Shown: in pieces, positions 53,426 through 63,358 of the stretch
Numbering within the stretch: position 1 is the first letter of the stretch
Layout: every line of letters starts with the position of its first letter
NCBI GenBank assembly: GCA_937775205.1
Contig: CALKBX010000018.1
Span: 52,196-116,195 of the forward strand
Reading direction: 5' to 3'
Length of the DNA: 64,000 nucleotides
DNA from: an uncultured Verrucomicrobiae bacterium
GTDB taxonomy: Bacteria > Verrucomicrobiota > Verrucomicrobiia > Limisphaerales > UBA1100
Program-made: the position numbers and the translations under genes
Notes under the pieces: model-generated
Databases searched by the model: none
What the model saw: the letters and a program-made list of their open reading frames with translations, nothing else
Told to the model about the DNA's origin: nothing

Positions 53426-54163
53426 ATGCCTAAATCGCTCAAAGCTGAGTTTTTTGCGAAATCCGCGAATTGCGAGGATTTTCTCGAGCTATTCAATCAT
53501 CTTAGCAACGTCTCGTTTTTTATTAAGAATGCCAGTTTTCAGATCGTTGCTGCCAATCGGAATTTCTTTGCCCGGCTCGGATTCGATGAGGAATCAAAGA
53601 TCATTGGGAAAGAAGATTATGAACTCTTTCCGAAGCCTTTGGCGACAAAGTTTCGAAAAGATGACGAAAGGGTACTGGCAACCGGAACGGCCATGCCGCA
53701 GTTGGTTGAGATGTTCCTCAATCGGCACGGATTACCGGATTGGTTTATGACTCACAAAATGCCTGTTCGTGATTCCACAGGTCAGACCATCGGCATCATG
53801 GGGACCGTGGAACATTACAATCAGGAGAAAGCCCTGAAGTCTGCCGACCCGGCAATAGCGAAAGCTGTGGAAAAACTTTTGAGCCGCCCGGAAACCTTTT
53901 CCTCAGTCTCCGAGCTGGCTAGGGAAGCAGGGATGTCGCACCGTCATTTTAACCGGCGCTTTAAAGAAGAAACCAGTCTGACGCCAAGTCAGTTTCTAGG
54001 ACGGTGCCGAATACAGCTAGCCTGTCAATTGCTCCGCAGTGAAAGAGAAAAAAACATTTCAGACATCGCCCTCGAAATTGGTTTCTGCGACCAGAGCGCT
54101 TTCACCACTCAGTTTAGAGAACGAATGGGAACGACGCCCTTTAAATACCGGCAGGCCTATTAA
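53426..54163 (+). CDS. PAS domain-containing AraC-family transcriptional regulator
   Basis: A 245-residue regulator. A PAS sensor fills residues about 20-130 (SNVSFFIKNASFQIVAANRN, DSTGQTIGIMGTVEHY). The C-terminal AraC/XylS DNA-binding domain spans about 150-245, with two helix-turn-helix motifs (SVSELAREAGMSHRHFNRRF and NISDIALEIGFCDQSAFTTQFRE, then GTTPFKYRQ). It probably responds to a small molecule, redox or light through PAS. Its gene is divergent from the prepilin gene and upstream of the DUF1552/GH31 block on the other strand, so it may control one or both. Confidence 0.88.
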   Translation: MPKSLKAEFFAKSANCEDFLELFNHLSNVSFFIKNASFQIVAANRNFFARLGFDEESKIIGKEDYELFPKPLATKFRKDDERVLATGTAMPQLVEMFLNRHGLPDWFMTHKMPVRDSTGQTIGIMGTVEHYNQEKALKSADPAIAKAVEKLLSRPETFSSVSELAREAGMSHRHFNRRFKEETSLTPSQFLGRCRIQLACQLLRSEREKNISDIALEIGFCDQSAFTTQFRERMGTTPFKYRQAY

Positions 54164-54288
54164 CCCAAAAAACGTAATCCGAAGGACCTAATCAACTTTC
54201 CATGGCCAAGGCTCAACCCGCGAGGCTGGCTTCAATCTGTTTCCCGGTTCGAATCAAGTATTCCGCGAATTCAGGAAACTCCTATCGC

Positions 54289-55566
54289 TTAGGCGAGCAA
54301 GCCTTTCAAAGGTCCAGTACTATCAGCAAATCGCTCCATACCTGTACCCATTAACTGAGCTTGCGAGAGCCACAAATTGGCCAGTGGTGTTTTTTCAGGA
54401 CAATTAAGGATGCGGCCTGTCTTGATTCTGCCGTTGGCAGAACCTGCTACAATTATCGGAAGCTCATCCATTGTATGGTCTTTTCCATCTCCCAATCCCG
54501 AACCCAACGTGATCATGGAGTGATCCAACAGCGTGCCCTCCCCCTCCTTGATCGCATCGAGCTGTTCGAGTACTTCGGCAAACAGCTCGACATAGAAACG
54601 GTCCACTTGAACCAGCATCTTTTTCACACGGTCCTGGCCTTGGGCATGCGTGAGTCCATGATGTGATTTTGTGAAATTCAATTCATGGAATAGCTGCGGC
54701 GTTCCCCACCTTTCGGGTGCGAGCATGAACGTGGCAACATGTGTAAGGTCTCCTTGAAATGCCAGCACAAGCAATTTACCCATCATCCTTATGTACTCTC
54801 CACGCGTCATGGGCGTTTCATCCGGTTCTTTCATATCCGCCCTCTCGTGCGTGGCGTAGTACTTACTTAGCTTCTCAATCTGTTTCTCGATTTCCCTGAC
54901 GGAAGTGAAGTACTCATCCAGCTTGTCTTTGTCATGACTACTCAGATTCTTTTCAAAATTGGCAGCATCCTTCAAAATCAAGTCCGTAATATCCTTGTCG
55001 GATTTTCCAGTCTTAAACAGACGCTGATAGACCTGCCGCGGATCTTTCATCGACGTCGCTACATGCTCCGGCCCGTACCAGGAGATGTTATCCAAATAGA
55101 TCGATTCTTTGAGATCTTTAAACGTATTGCAATTCAGCTCCAAGGATCGAATGGGTGTCCGCTGGCTTACCTTATCTGCAATTAGGTGGTCCAAGGTCCT
55201 GGCCATCGGATAAGGCGATTTGAGCTCGCCATGAGGATCGGCCGACGACAGGTAACATGAACTGCATTGATTGTGTACATCGATCCCTCTCACGTTAACC
55301 CGGGACAAGCCCGTGATCAGCGTGATTTTCCCGCCCACGTTCTTTAGCGGACTCAAAGTGGGCATCGCCAAAAAATCTTGGTTGCCCTCCCGGGGGAAAA
55401 AATGATCCCTCACAAAACCCATCGGCGAATAAAACGAAGCAAAACGCAGGGAAGGCTCCTTTAATTTCTTGGTTGCTGCCTCCTCTGCATACATCTCCAA
55501 CCAAGGAAGAGCCATCATGCCGCCCCCCGTACCCAACAAGAACTTGCGTCTATCAATATGTTTCAT
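54289..55566 (-). CDS. DUF1552 protein with Tat-type signal
   Basis: A 425-residue protein with a twin-arginine-type opening DRRKFLLGTGGGMMALPW, exported folded. The DUF1552 domain follows (GLSRVNVRGIDVHNQCSSCYLSSADPHGE onward). The function of DUF1552 is unknown. It is always found next to a DUF1592-type cytochrome in planctomycetes and verrucomicrobia; here its start overlaps that gene's stop (ATGA). The pair probably form an exported redox or hydrolytic unit. It is the last gene of the minus-strand block. Confidence 0.85.
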   Translation of the reverse strand: MKHIDRRKFLLGTGGGMMALPWLEMYAEEAATKKLKEPSLRFASFYSPMGFVRDHFFPREGNQDFLAMPTLSPLKNVGGKITLITGLSRVNVRGIDVHNQCSSCYLSSADPHGELKSPYPMARTLDHLIADKVSQRTPIRSLELNCNTFKDLKESIYLDNISWYGPEHVATSMKDPRQVYQRLFKTGKSDKDITDLILKDAANFEKNLSSHDKDKLDEYFTSVREIEKQIEKLSKYYATHERADMKEPDETPMTRGEYIRMMGKLLVLAFQGDLTHVATFMLAPERWGTPQLFHELNFTKSHHGLTHAQGQDRVKKMLVQVDRFYVELFAEVLEQLDAIKEGEGTLLDHSMITLGSGLGDGKDHTMDELPIIVAGSANGRIKTGRILNCPEKTPLANLWLSQAQLMGTGMERFADSTGPLKGLLA

Positions 55567-58322
55567 CGTTTTATCTTTTGGTTAAATATTGGGTGGATCA
55601 CCGTATGTTTGATAAGGTCTCTCAATTTGTAATTATCCTTCTCGCTCGCTTTCGCAATTTCATCTACCGCAATTCGATCTACCACGGTCAACTCTCGCCC
55701 CAAGCCATAGGAAAGCAAATGCTTGATGAAGGCCTTGGCAAACAAGTCCTTTTCAGCGAGCACGGCATCCTTAAATCCGACAACGTCTTTGAAATCATGT
55801 TTACCAAACAATACACCACTGGCGTCCACCTTCAAGCCAGTTCGATACTTGTCTCGCCAGCGCCCCAGTAAATCATAATTCTCCAAAGCAAACCCCAATG
55901 GGTCAATCTTTTGATGGCAGCCCGCGCATCGGGAGTCTTCACTGTGCTGATTTAGCTTTTGCCTTATGGTCAGACCTTCTTTTTGGAGTGTGCTGTCGTC
56001 CGCTTTCAAGTCGGGCACATTGTCTGGCGGAGGCTCGGGGGGATCATTGAAAATGACCGAAGAGACCCAAGACCCCCGCGTGATGGGCAGTGATCGAAAC
56101 GGCCCCGATGTCATTACCATCACGCCCGCTGTTGTAATCACTCCACCAAATCTTCTGTCCTTCAGTGGCGTCCGGGTGAACTCAATATCGCGGAGGTTGA
56201 CGTTGATTCCATAGGTGGCGGCTCTGCCTTGATACCATTCTTCCAGCAAGTGACTGCGGTAGGTGAAGTCGGAATCGACCAATTCCATAATTGGCCTGTT
56301 CTCAATAAAAACTGTTTCAAAATTCAGAAGCGGTTCCAACATCATATGCATCCCTCTCTTGTATGATATTTTGTCGTCGCCACCGAAGTAGTAATCTCGA
56401 TGTGTTTTAAAATCAGGTGATGCGGAAACCAAATTGTTAATCTTTAGCCATTGAGGCGCAAAACTGTCGCAGAAGTTTTTTACGCGACGATCGTTGAGCA
56501 TTCTATTGAGCTGCCCTTCTAGAACCTCTGGATCCTGAAGCTTCCCTTCCCCCGCCAATGCCAATAATTCATCATCAGGGATCGAGCTCCACAGGAAAAA
56601 GGACAGACGGGTCGCCAAATTAAATGAGGCGTGATTCGGCGAGGCATCACTTGCCTTATTGTGAACCATAATAAATCGCGGAGAAGCTAACGCGCCTGAT
56701 ACGACATCCTTCATACTCTTGGTGAAATCGCCGCTTTCCTTATACTGCTTATCAAAATACTCCGTGTACAACTTCAGGGTTTTTGCGTCAGCTGGAGATC
56801 TGAATGCCCTGAGAAGGAGTTTCCGAATACGTTCGTGCGCTATTATTTCAATCGGCTGCTTCAGTGCCGGTTTGACATCATCATCCCGCTTCCAGCTACC
56901 TACCATTTCCTCTTTGGCGACATCTTGTTTGCCATCCGCAATTTCTCGAATCTGGAGCTTGCTCAACCCAGATCGAAACAAGCGAACGTCATTAAGATCT
57001 CCGTGGAAAGGCTCGTTCTTATATGAGCCAATCTGCATCGGCTCCTTACTCTGGGTGTAGAGCTTGCCCACAACCGACTTGCGACCGACCTGCTTTCCGT
57101 CCACGTAGAGATTCATTTGCTTACCATCGAAGGTGCCGGCAACGTGATGCCACTTGCCGTCTCCAAGAGCATTTGGTTCCACCGGCGCGCCGAATTCCAC
57201 ATAGCGGCCTTCGATGCCCGCACCCATCCAAATCCCCCAGATTCCACCCGTGTCGCCAATGGCCAACAACTGGCGCCTCCACGAATCCTCACGGCGAACA
57301 ATGGTCTGCCACTTTTTGGTCACTTTGGATGGGCGGATCCAGGCGCTAAGAGTCAATCCCGTGCTGCGCGTCGCGACAGATTTATCTGCCGTAATGGAGC
57401 CAAATCCCATGGTCGATGGCTTCTGTAATGGATCTTGAAATAGATCATTCCAAGTCTGACAGTTTTTATCGAAATTCTCTGCATTCACAACCGATCGGCT
57501 GAGCTCCAGGAAGGACTCCATGAGCGTTGGCGTCAAACTTAGGTGATCCCCGCGATTGTTGAACCCGTTTTCTGCGGGAGGATCTTTGGGGAAAGCCATC
57601 ACGCCCAGCAACCGATTCTCCAACAACTGCTGCAGCCCCATGATTCGATTACCCACTCTTGCAACTTTGGGCATCTTGCCTGTTTCGGGTCTGAAATAAT
57701 TATTGTGGTCTCGAATGATGCGGTCGTTGATCGAGTAAACCCACGACTTAAGATCGAACAAGTCTTTTACCGCATTGCCATATTCAAAACGGTTCATCCG
57801 CCGAAGGCGTAGCGGGACCACGGGCTGACTATGTGCCATGGCATTCTTAAATGCTTTTTCCAGCTCCAATAACATGAGTTCGCGTTGGTCGCCGCTGGGC
57901 TGTTTCTCCTCTTCGGGAGGCATTTCGTTTTTCCCCAATACCTCGATCATCTTTTCAATGAGCGCTGGATTCTTCTCGAGATCCGCCCATGATCCGTAGT
58001 CGGTTAGCTTGACCTTGCCCTTGGTTTTTTTTCGCCCATGGCAGTCGTAGCAATATTCTTGGAGAATGGGCCCAATGCCCTTGCCAAAGTCATTCGCTCT
58101 TGCAGAAGAATCTTGAGCTTTGACCGGAGACGAGCATGCCAAAGCTGCGAATAAAATGAATGTGGCAGTTGCTAGGGGATTGCTTATCTTTGCCCGGCGC
58201 CGCCGTTGCCTGTCGGACGGGTTTGGAGGAGAAGGAATTTTACAAAACCCGCTCATTGATCCTATTCGACCGGGGATCGCGAGATTCTGCAAGCTGATTA
58301 ATTTTTTATTCTCAGAACGCAT
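55563..58322 (-). CDS. DUF1592-type planctomycete cytochrome with LamG insertion
   Basis: A 919-residue secreted protein; an arginine-rich n-region precedes a signal peptide near LAACSSPVKAQ-like ALACSSPVKAQ. A PSCyt1-type heme motif CYDCH lies at 91-95, and a second, CAGCH, at about 799-803. Between are DUF1587/1592/1588-like modules (RMNRFEYGNAVKDLF, LATRLSFFLWSSIPDD) and an inserted LamG-like domain near 320-455 (LTLSAWIRPSKVT, GKWHHVAGTFDGK). The role is unknown; planctomycete-type cytochromes are proposed for periplasmic electron transfer during breakdown of complex compounds. Downstream DUF1552 is co-transcribed. It starts 1 bp after the GH31-type gene stop. Confidence 0.85.
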   Translation of the reverse strand: MRSENKKLISLQNLAIPGRIGSMSGFCKIPSPPNPSDRQRRRRAKISNPLATATFILFAALACSSPVKAQDSSARANDFGKGIGPILQEYCYDCHGRKKTKGKVKLTDYGSWADLEKNPALIEKMIEVLGKNEMPPEEEKQPSGDQRELMLLELEKAFKNAMAHSQPVVPLRLRRMNRFEYGNAVKDLFDLKSWVYSINDRIIRDHNNYFRPETGKMPKVARVGNRIMGLQQLLENRLLGVMAFPKDPPAENGFNNRGDHLSLTPTLMESFLELSRSVVNAENFDKNCQTWNDLFQDPLQKPSTMGFGSITADKSVATRSTGLTLSAWIRPSKVTKKWQTIVRREDSWRRQLLAIGDTGGIWGIWMGAGIEGRYVEFGAPVEPNALGDGKWHHVAGTFDGKQMNLYVDGKQVGRKSVVGKLYTQSKEPMQIGSYKNEPFHGDLNDVRLFRSGLSKLQIREIADGKQDVAKEEMVGSWKRDDDVKPALKQPIEIIAHERIRKLLLRAFRSPADAKTLKLYTEYFDKQYKESGDFTKSMKDVVSGALASPRFIMVHNKASDASPNHASFNLATRLSFFLWSSIPDDELLALAGEGKLQDPEVLEGQLNRMLNDRRVKNFCDSFAPQWLKINNLVSASPDFKTHRDYYFGGDDKISYKRGMHMMLEPLLNFETVFIENRPIMELVDSDFTYRSHLLEEWYQGRAATYGINVNLRDIEFTRTPLKDRRFGGVITTAGVMVMTSGPFRSLPITRGSWVSSVIFNDPPEPPPDNVPDLKADDSTLQKEGLTIRQKLNQHSEDSRCAGCHQKIDPLGFALENYDLLGRWRDKYRTGLKVDASGVLFGKHDFKDVVGFKDAVLAEKDLFAKAFIKHLLSYGLGRELTVVDRIAVDEIAKASEKDNYKLRDLIKHTVIHPIFNQKIKR

Positions 58323-58323
58323 C

Positions 58324-61300
58324 CTAGAACTTCAGCTCCAGCGGCCGGCCACTGTATTGGATCAGTCTGGTCACGCCATCAGGAACAAGTTCCACCTGGA
58401 ACGTGCGCGTGACCGTCTTCTTTGACGCCGGCTCGAGGCTCAGCTGTTTGGTCGCGTCGTCCCACTTGATCAGTGTCTGGACTGAATCGCCCTTCAGGTA
58501 ATCAAGGCTAATGCCGTCGTCGTCGTACAGCGTGTAGTTGCCGTTGGCGCCTCGGTAGATCTTGAGTGTCGTGGGCTCGTCGACCTTTTGTCCGGTGTAT
58601 TGACGGATGGGGTCGACCGGCACGATTGCGCCGGCGCGGACATAGATCGGCATCGTGGCCAGATCCACAGCGCGCTGCACGCTGCGGCCGCCGGTCTCGA
58701 GCTTGCCGGTCCACCAGTCGTACCATTTGCCTGCGGGCAGATAGACGTCTCGGGTCGTCGCGCCTTTTTTGTACACCGGTGCGATGAGCAGGTCGCGGCC
58801 CCAGAGGTATTGATCGCCGATGCTTCGAACCTTGGGATCGGTGGGGTGGTGCAGCCACATCGATCGCATCATGGGCATCCCCGTCGCCCGCGCTTCCCAA
58901 GCCAGCGTGTAGTTGTAGCTCAGCAGTTGATAGCGCAGTTCAGCGTACTTTTTGGCGATCGGTTCGATCTTAGGATTGTTAAGCTCCGAGTCGAGTGGAG
59001 GAGTGCCACTTTCTTTCGGCCCCATTTTGTCCAAGCCCCAGCCCCACGGCAGTCGCATCTGCCAGGTTCGGCCGTGTCCGCGGAACGAGGAGGTAAAGGC
59101 GGCGAACTGAAACCAACGGGCGTAGAGCTCACCCGTCAGATCCGGCGTGGGATAGAAGCCGCCGATGTCCGAACCCCAGAAAGGTGAAAGGCTCAGCGAG
59201 TGGTTGATGCCCACGGCGATCTGCGCTTCGAGGGTTTTGAACGAAGCGTGCGTATCGCCCGACCATATCCACCCGCCGTAACGCGCCACGCCCAGATGGC
59301 CGTTGCGATGCAGAGACCAGGGTCGAACATTCGGTGTTTTGGAGAGTGGGCCTTCGTAATAGAGCTGATGGCGCTTCATACGTTCGTGGAAGCTGAACCA
59401 GTCGCCCTCGTCGGGCCACCACGCATCGACGCCGGTGTCGACCAGCGCGTTGTGCTCTTTCCAATAAGAATCGATGTGGTGACTGTCGACTGTCTCGCCG
59501 GATTTGGGCGGAATGGAACCGTGCAGTGTTTCCAGGCGGCCGCGATCCCATGGAATCATGTGAACGACGACTTTGACATTGCGTGCGTGCAGATCGGAGA
59601 GCACTTCTTTGGGTTCGCGTTTGAAAACACTTCGATTGAATTTGAACGAAGGTTGCGATGTATTCCAGCCGCGTGGCGTGAAGCCGGTGCCGAGGTAGAT
59701 CACGGCGTCGACCGGGATCTGTTTTTTGCGAAAGATGTCGACGATGCTGACGATCTGCGCGTCATCTTCCAGCGTCCGGTGCGACTGCATGTAACCCATC
59801 GCCCAACGGGGCGGCAGGACGGCCGGTCCCGAGATCGTTGAAACGTCTTTCATGAACTTGGCCGGTTCGTGCGCATCAAAGACAAATACGTCGTAGACGT
59901 CCGTTTTCCAACCGGGTGGAGGCAAGCCGATGCGACCCTGCCGCTGCTGCCGACGAGAAACCACGGTGCCCGGTTCAATGGGGACGGCGGGTGTAAAGGT
60001 TCCAGTTTCTTTGGAAGTCAGATCAATGTCGCCCCACGGCGTGGCAACAAACAATCCCCAGCCGCCAGTGCCGGCGAGCAGCGCCACGGGACTTCGAGAG
60101 CCATAGGCCTTGGTGTCATAACGAGGTTGCAGAACGTGCGCCCGACCGCGTCGATCGAACTCAACTTTGTCGTCCTGCCACTTGTCGCTCTGCTTCGGGC
60201 CGCCTTCGCCCAAACCCAGAACCGGATGGCCGTCGAGGACGAAGGACATTTTTCCATCGGCCGTAAAGGTGATTTTCTGCACGGGCTTGTTGTCCGACGT
60301 GGTCACCAGCACGGTAAGTGGCTTGGCTGTCACCTCGACGGTTAAATGGCCCACCTTTGTTTTGAGTGGTTTAAAGTTTGAATCGAGTTTTCGTAGCGTG
60401 ATGACCGGCTTGGGATATTCCCGCCCAATCAAAGCAGGCGTGTAAGGAAACTCCTGTTTAGAATCGATCGGCCGAATCGTGACGCGAACCGCCGCTTCAC
60501 CAGCGGCACGGATATCGAGCTGCGCCGCGGCAAGGCTGAAGGGCGTCGCCTTCCACTTCCTGTCGACACCGCGAAACTGGGCCACCGATCCGGTGGCCGT
60601 CTTGGTGGCGCTGTTTTTCAAGTCTCCATCGAGCTTCCACCAGCCGACGATGCCGTCGACGGCCTCCTTATTCACGTCATTGGCAGCACCAGGTCGCGTG
60701 ATTCCCGGAGCAATAACGGGGGGCTGTGCCATTGGATAGTCCAGGTCGAACCTGCTGGAAGGACCGTTTTTGAATTTGTCGAGTGCGGGGTTGTAGGTGT
60801 GGATACTGATCTTGTTCGCCCCCGGTTTGAAGACCATGTAACGCAGCCATGATTCTCCCCCGTTATTCAGGTGCTGATAGTCGCTCAGAACCTGGTGAAC
60901 CTTGTTGCCATGATCTCCGGCGGAGGTAAGAACCGCCTCTCCAGCGTGGTGACCGCAGAGAACCATGAAGATGTTCTTGTGCTTCTTGACGAACTTTTGC
61001 CAGATCTGCTCGCCTATGTTGCCTTTGGCCTTCATTCCCCCGGTGTTTCTCGACTTGCTCGCGGTCATATAGGCGTGCGTCAGGACAATGACACGGTGGT
61101 CAGGGTGCTTGGCGACCACCTTGTTAGCCCACGCCAGCACTTCATCGCGCGGTTTGCATTCAAGAGCAACAATAAGGAATTTCATCCCTGCGGCCTCGAA
61201 GTGGTACCAGGAATTGTCATGGCGATCCGGAGGGAAGGTGCCTCCGAACTCGGCGCGCTCGGCGAATTTCTCGCGAGGAAAGTATGTGTTGAAATGAGTG

Positions 61301-62277
61301 GTCCGGTTGACGCCGATATTGCCGCCGTACTTATTGTCCGCCTTCTCAAAACCCATGTCATGGTTTCCTAGGCACATGCAATAGGGCACTTTCCCGTCCA
61401 ACACAGACATTGCTTTCTTGGCGATGGCCCATTCCTCAGGGGCGTCCGCCTGCACGATATCTCCTTCGTGGACGAGAAAAGCGATATTGAGTCGCTTCTG
61501 ATTGTCGCGGACCCATTTCGTTTGCGCAAAGAAGTAGCGCCGTAAGTCTCCATTGCCCCACTTGGCAGATAGCTTGAGTCGAGTGTCGCAGTAGAATTGG
61601 GTGTCAGGCAAAACCGCGAGGGTGAAAGGTTTCGCTGTCTGAGCTAAATGCGCCGCGGCCATCGTCTTGATTTCGCCTGCGGACAAGGCGCGGTTATAGA
61701 GTCGCACATCATCGATCCCGCCCTTGAAGAACTCGCCAGTACCTTTGTACGAGCCGATATAGGCCGGGGCGTCGCCGCCTGTATCGATCGCCCCGCGGGC
61801 CTTGGTGCTAGCGCCGATTTCCTGACCGTCTGCGTAGAATTTTATCGTCTTGCCGTCAAACGTCACGCAGACCAAGTGCCATTTCCCGTCGAGCAACTTG
61901 GCAGGCGCGAGCGGCACGCCATGTTCGACGAACTTCCCATTGATCCCCAGTCCGAAGCAGAGGCTGTGCTTCTTCTCGTACTCGCCAATCGCCATGAGGG
62001 CTCGGGCGTTGCCATCTTCTTTTCTGTAAATCTGCTGCCACTGCCAGCCGCCTTTGCCGACTCTTTCCGGCTTGATCCACGCGGAGATCGTAATCGCCTT
62101 GCCCGGTTTGAGTTCGGCGTAGTGCGGGATTTTGACGGTGTGCGAACTACCGTCGAGGATCAACGCCTTGCCGAGTTTGCCATCAGCGTAGTCGCCTCCT
62201 CCAGCCGTATCGACGCCTACGAAAAGAAGAAAGAGAAGCGACGAGAAGACCGCCACGTTTAGTTTCAGGATGTTCAT
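58324..62277 (-). CDS. Giant secreted LamG + metallophosphoesterase + GH31 fusion
   Basis: A 1317-residue protein with a signal peptide near VFSSLLFLLFVGVDTAGGG. LamG fold at about 25-210. A calcineurin-like metallophosphoesterase follows at about 215-500: D225, EGDIV at 271-275, GNHD at 304-307, TH at 400-401, GHH at 442-444 all visible. After a second LamG-like start (GIVGWWKLDGDL near 542-553), a GH31 glycosidase runs to the end, with nucleophile D956 (WWPDEGDW) and acid/base D1008 (WSGDTH). An unusual combination of phosphoesterase and alpha-glycosidase, suggesting action on phosphorylated glycans or alpha-linked oligosaccharides; that is inference. Start chosen at MNILKLN; an upstream ATG at 62349 is less likely. 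Confidence 0.85.
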   Translation of the reverse strand: MNILKLNVAVFSSLLFLLFVGVDTAGGGDYADGKLGKALILDGSSHTVKIPHYAELKPGKAITISAWIKPERVGKGGWQWQQIYRKEDGNARALMAIGEYEKKHSLCFGLGINGKFVEHGVPLAPAKLLDGKWHLVCVTFDGKTIKFYADGQEIGASTKARGAIDTGGDAPAYIGSYKGTGEFFKGGIDDVRLYNRALSAGEIKTMAAAHLAQTAKPFTLAVLPDTQFYCDTRLKLSAKWGNGDLRRYFFAQTKWVRDNQKRLNIAFLVHEGDIVQADAPEEWAIAKKAMSVLDGKVPYCMCLGNHDMGFEKADNKYGGNIGVNRTTHFNTYFPREKFAERAEFGGTFPPDRHDNSWYHFEAAGMKFLIVALECKPRDEVLAWANKVVAKHPDHRVIVLTHAYMTASKSRNTGGMKAKGNIGEQIWQKFVKKHKNIFMVLCGHHAGEAVLTSAGDHGNKVHQVLSDYQHLNNGGESWLRYMVFKPGANKISIHTYNPALDKFKNGPSSRFDLDYPMAQPPVIAPGITRPGAANDVNKEAVDGIVGWWKLDGDLKNSATKTATGSVAQFRGVDRKWKATPFSLAAAQLDIRAAGEAAVRVTIRPIDSKQEFPYTPALIGREYPKPVITLRKLDSNFKPLKTKVGHLTVEVTAKPLTVLVTTSDNKPVQKITFTADGKMSFVLDGHPVLGLGEGGPKQSDKWQDDKVEFDRRGRAHVLQPRYDTKAYGSRSPVALLAGTGGWGLFVATPWGDIDLTSKETGTFTPAVPIEPGTVVSRRQQRQGRIGLPPPGWKTDVYDVFVFDAHEPAKFMKDVSTISGPAVLPPRWAMGYMQSHRTLEDDAQIVSIVDIFRKKQIPVDAVIYLGTGFTPRGWNTSQPSFKFNRSVFKREPKEVLSDLHARNVKVVVHMIPWDRGRLETLHGSIPPKSGETVDSHHIDSYWKEHNALVDTGVDAWWPDEGDWFSFHERMKRHQLYYEGPLSKTPNVRPWSLHRNGHLGVARYGGWIWSGDTHASFKTLEAQIAVGINHSLSLSPFWGSDIGGFYPTPDLTGELYARWFQFAAFTSSFRGHGRTWQMRLPWGWGLDKMGPKESGTPPLDSELNNPKIEPIAKKYAELRYQLLSYNYTLAWEARATGMPMMRSMWLHHPTDPKVRSIGDQYLWGRDLLIAPVYKKGATTRDVYLPAGKWYDWWTGKLETGGRSVQRAVDLATMPIYVRAGAIVPVDPIRQYTGQKVDEPTTLKIYRGANGNYTLYDDDGISLDYLKGDSVQTLIKWDDATKQLSLEPASKKTVTRTFQVELVPDGVTRLIQYSGRPLELKF

Positions 62278-62356
62278 GTTATTAGCTTCGGTGTAAATTG
62301 ATTTTGCGTTGTGCGTAGTGAGTTTCATCAGTCTCTTCATGGACAACAAAAAGGCG

Positions 62357-63358
62357 TCAGTTGCGCTGCTTCACACCGCCTTGGTTGAGACTATCCCGCA
62401 GGGACTTGTGCCAGTCCGGATGTTCCTTCTTGTAGGTTTGCCAGGCCTTGTACTCAGCCCGGTCGAGTTGTCCGTTCTTGTCTTTGTCCATGTGGTCAAA
62501 GAGCCACTCCCACGTGGGTCTCGCCGCATTCCATTCGGACCGGGATGCCATTCCATCTCCATTCTTATCGGCACTGGCGAAGAATTCCTTCACCACATCG
62601 TCAGGCGAGAACGTTCTGGGTTTGCCGCGCTTCTTTTCATAGGCCATCGGACCTACAGGATGCTCAAGTGGAATGCCTAACTCCAGCAAGCGAGCCTGCA
62701 GTGATTTGACGTCAACCGCCTGCACCGATTTCCCTGACTTGCCGGCCATGACCGCAGCGATCCCGGCCGCCTCGCCCAGGTGCATCCAGGTGGGTTCCAA
62801 CCGGATGGTGCAGAAGGCGACGTGACTGGCAGAGGCGCATACCGGTACTAACAAGTTGGAACACTCGCCAGCCTTTGGTGTAATGGCGCGATAGGGAATG
62901 TCGAACCGCGTCCCCACTTTCCAGATCCGTCCCTCGTTGATGATGTGGCCCGAGTCGGAAACGTAGCGTGCCGCGTGGTGGCAGTCGATGAAGTGAGAGC
63001 CGACATGGATCACATCTTCCTTGTCCACGTCTTCGATGACGTCCGCTTCGGTGAGGATGATCTCTCCCTGCATGCGACGGGCTGCGCGGATGTAGAGATA
63101 GTGGGGCCAATGGTCGTTGTCGGCCCACTCGTCTTTGCAAAACCCGTAGGGTGCCATCTCGTCGCGAATGCGCTCGGGTACCCGGGGATCCGTTTTCAGG
63201 AACCAGAGCATGCCGTGGGTATAGTCCCGGTATTTTTGGTGAATCGCTTCCCGCTCTTCGAAACTGGCCTCGGCCCATGAGGTTTGTGCGCCCGGGATGC
63301 TCATGGACACGATTGAAAACTGGCGATTGTTCAGCTCCCGCTTACTGCTTTCGCCCAT
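62357..63358 (-). pseudogene. FAD-dependent oxidoreductase, C-terminal part with EF-hands
   Basis: From about 63340 the frame reads KRELNNRQFSIVSM, continuing the FAD-dependent oxidoreductase begun to the right. It contains substrate-side and helical segments (TPKAGECSNLLVPVCASASH, LEPTWMHLGEAAGIAAVMAG), a VDVKSLQARLLELG-type family segment, and at the C-terminus two EF-hands (DKNGDGMASRSEW and DKDKNGQLDRAEY) likely binding calcium. The frame joins the N-terminal part only after removal of one base. Confidence 0.75.
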
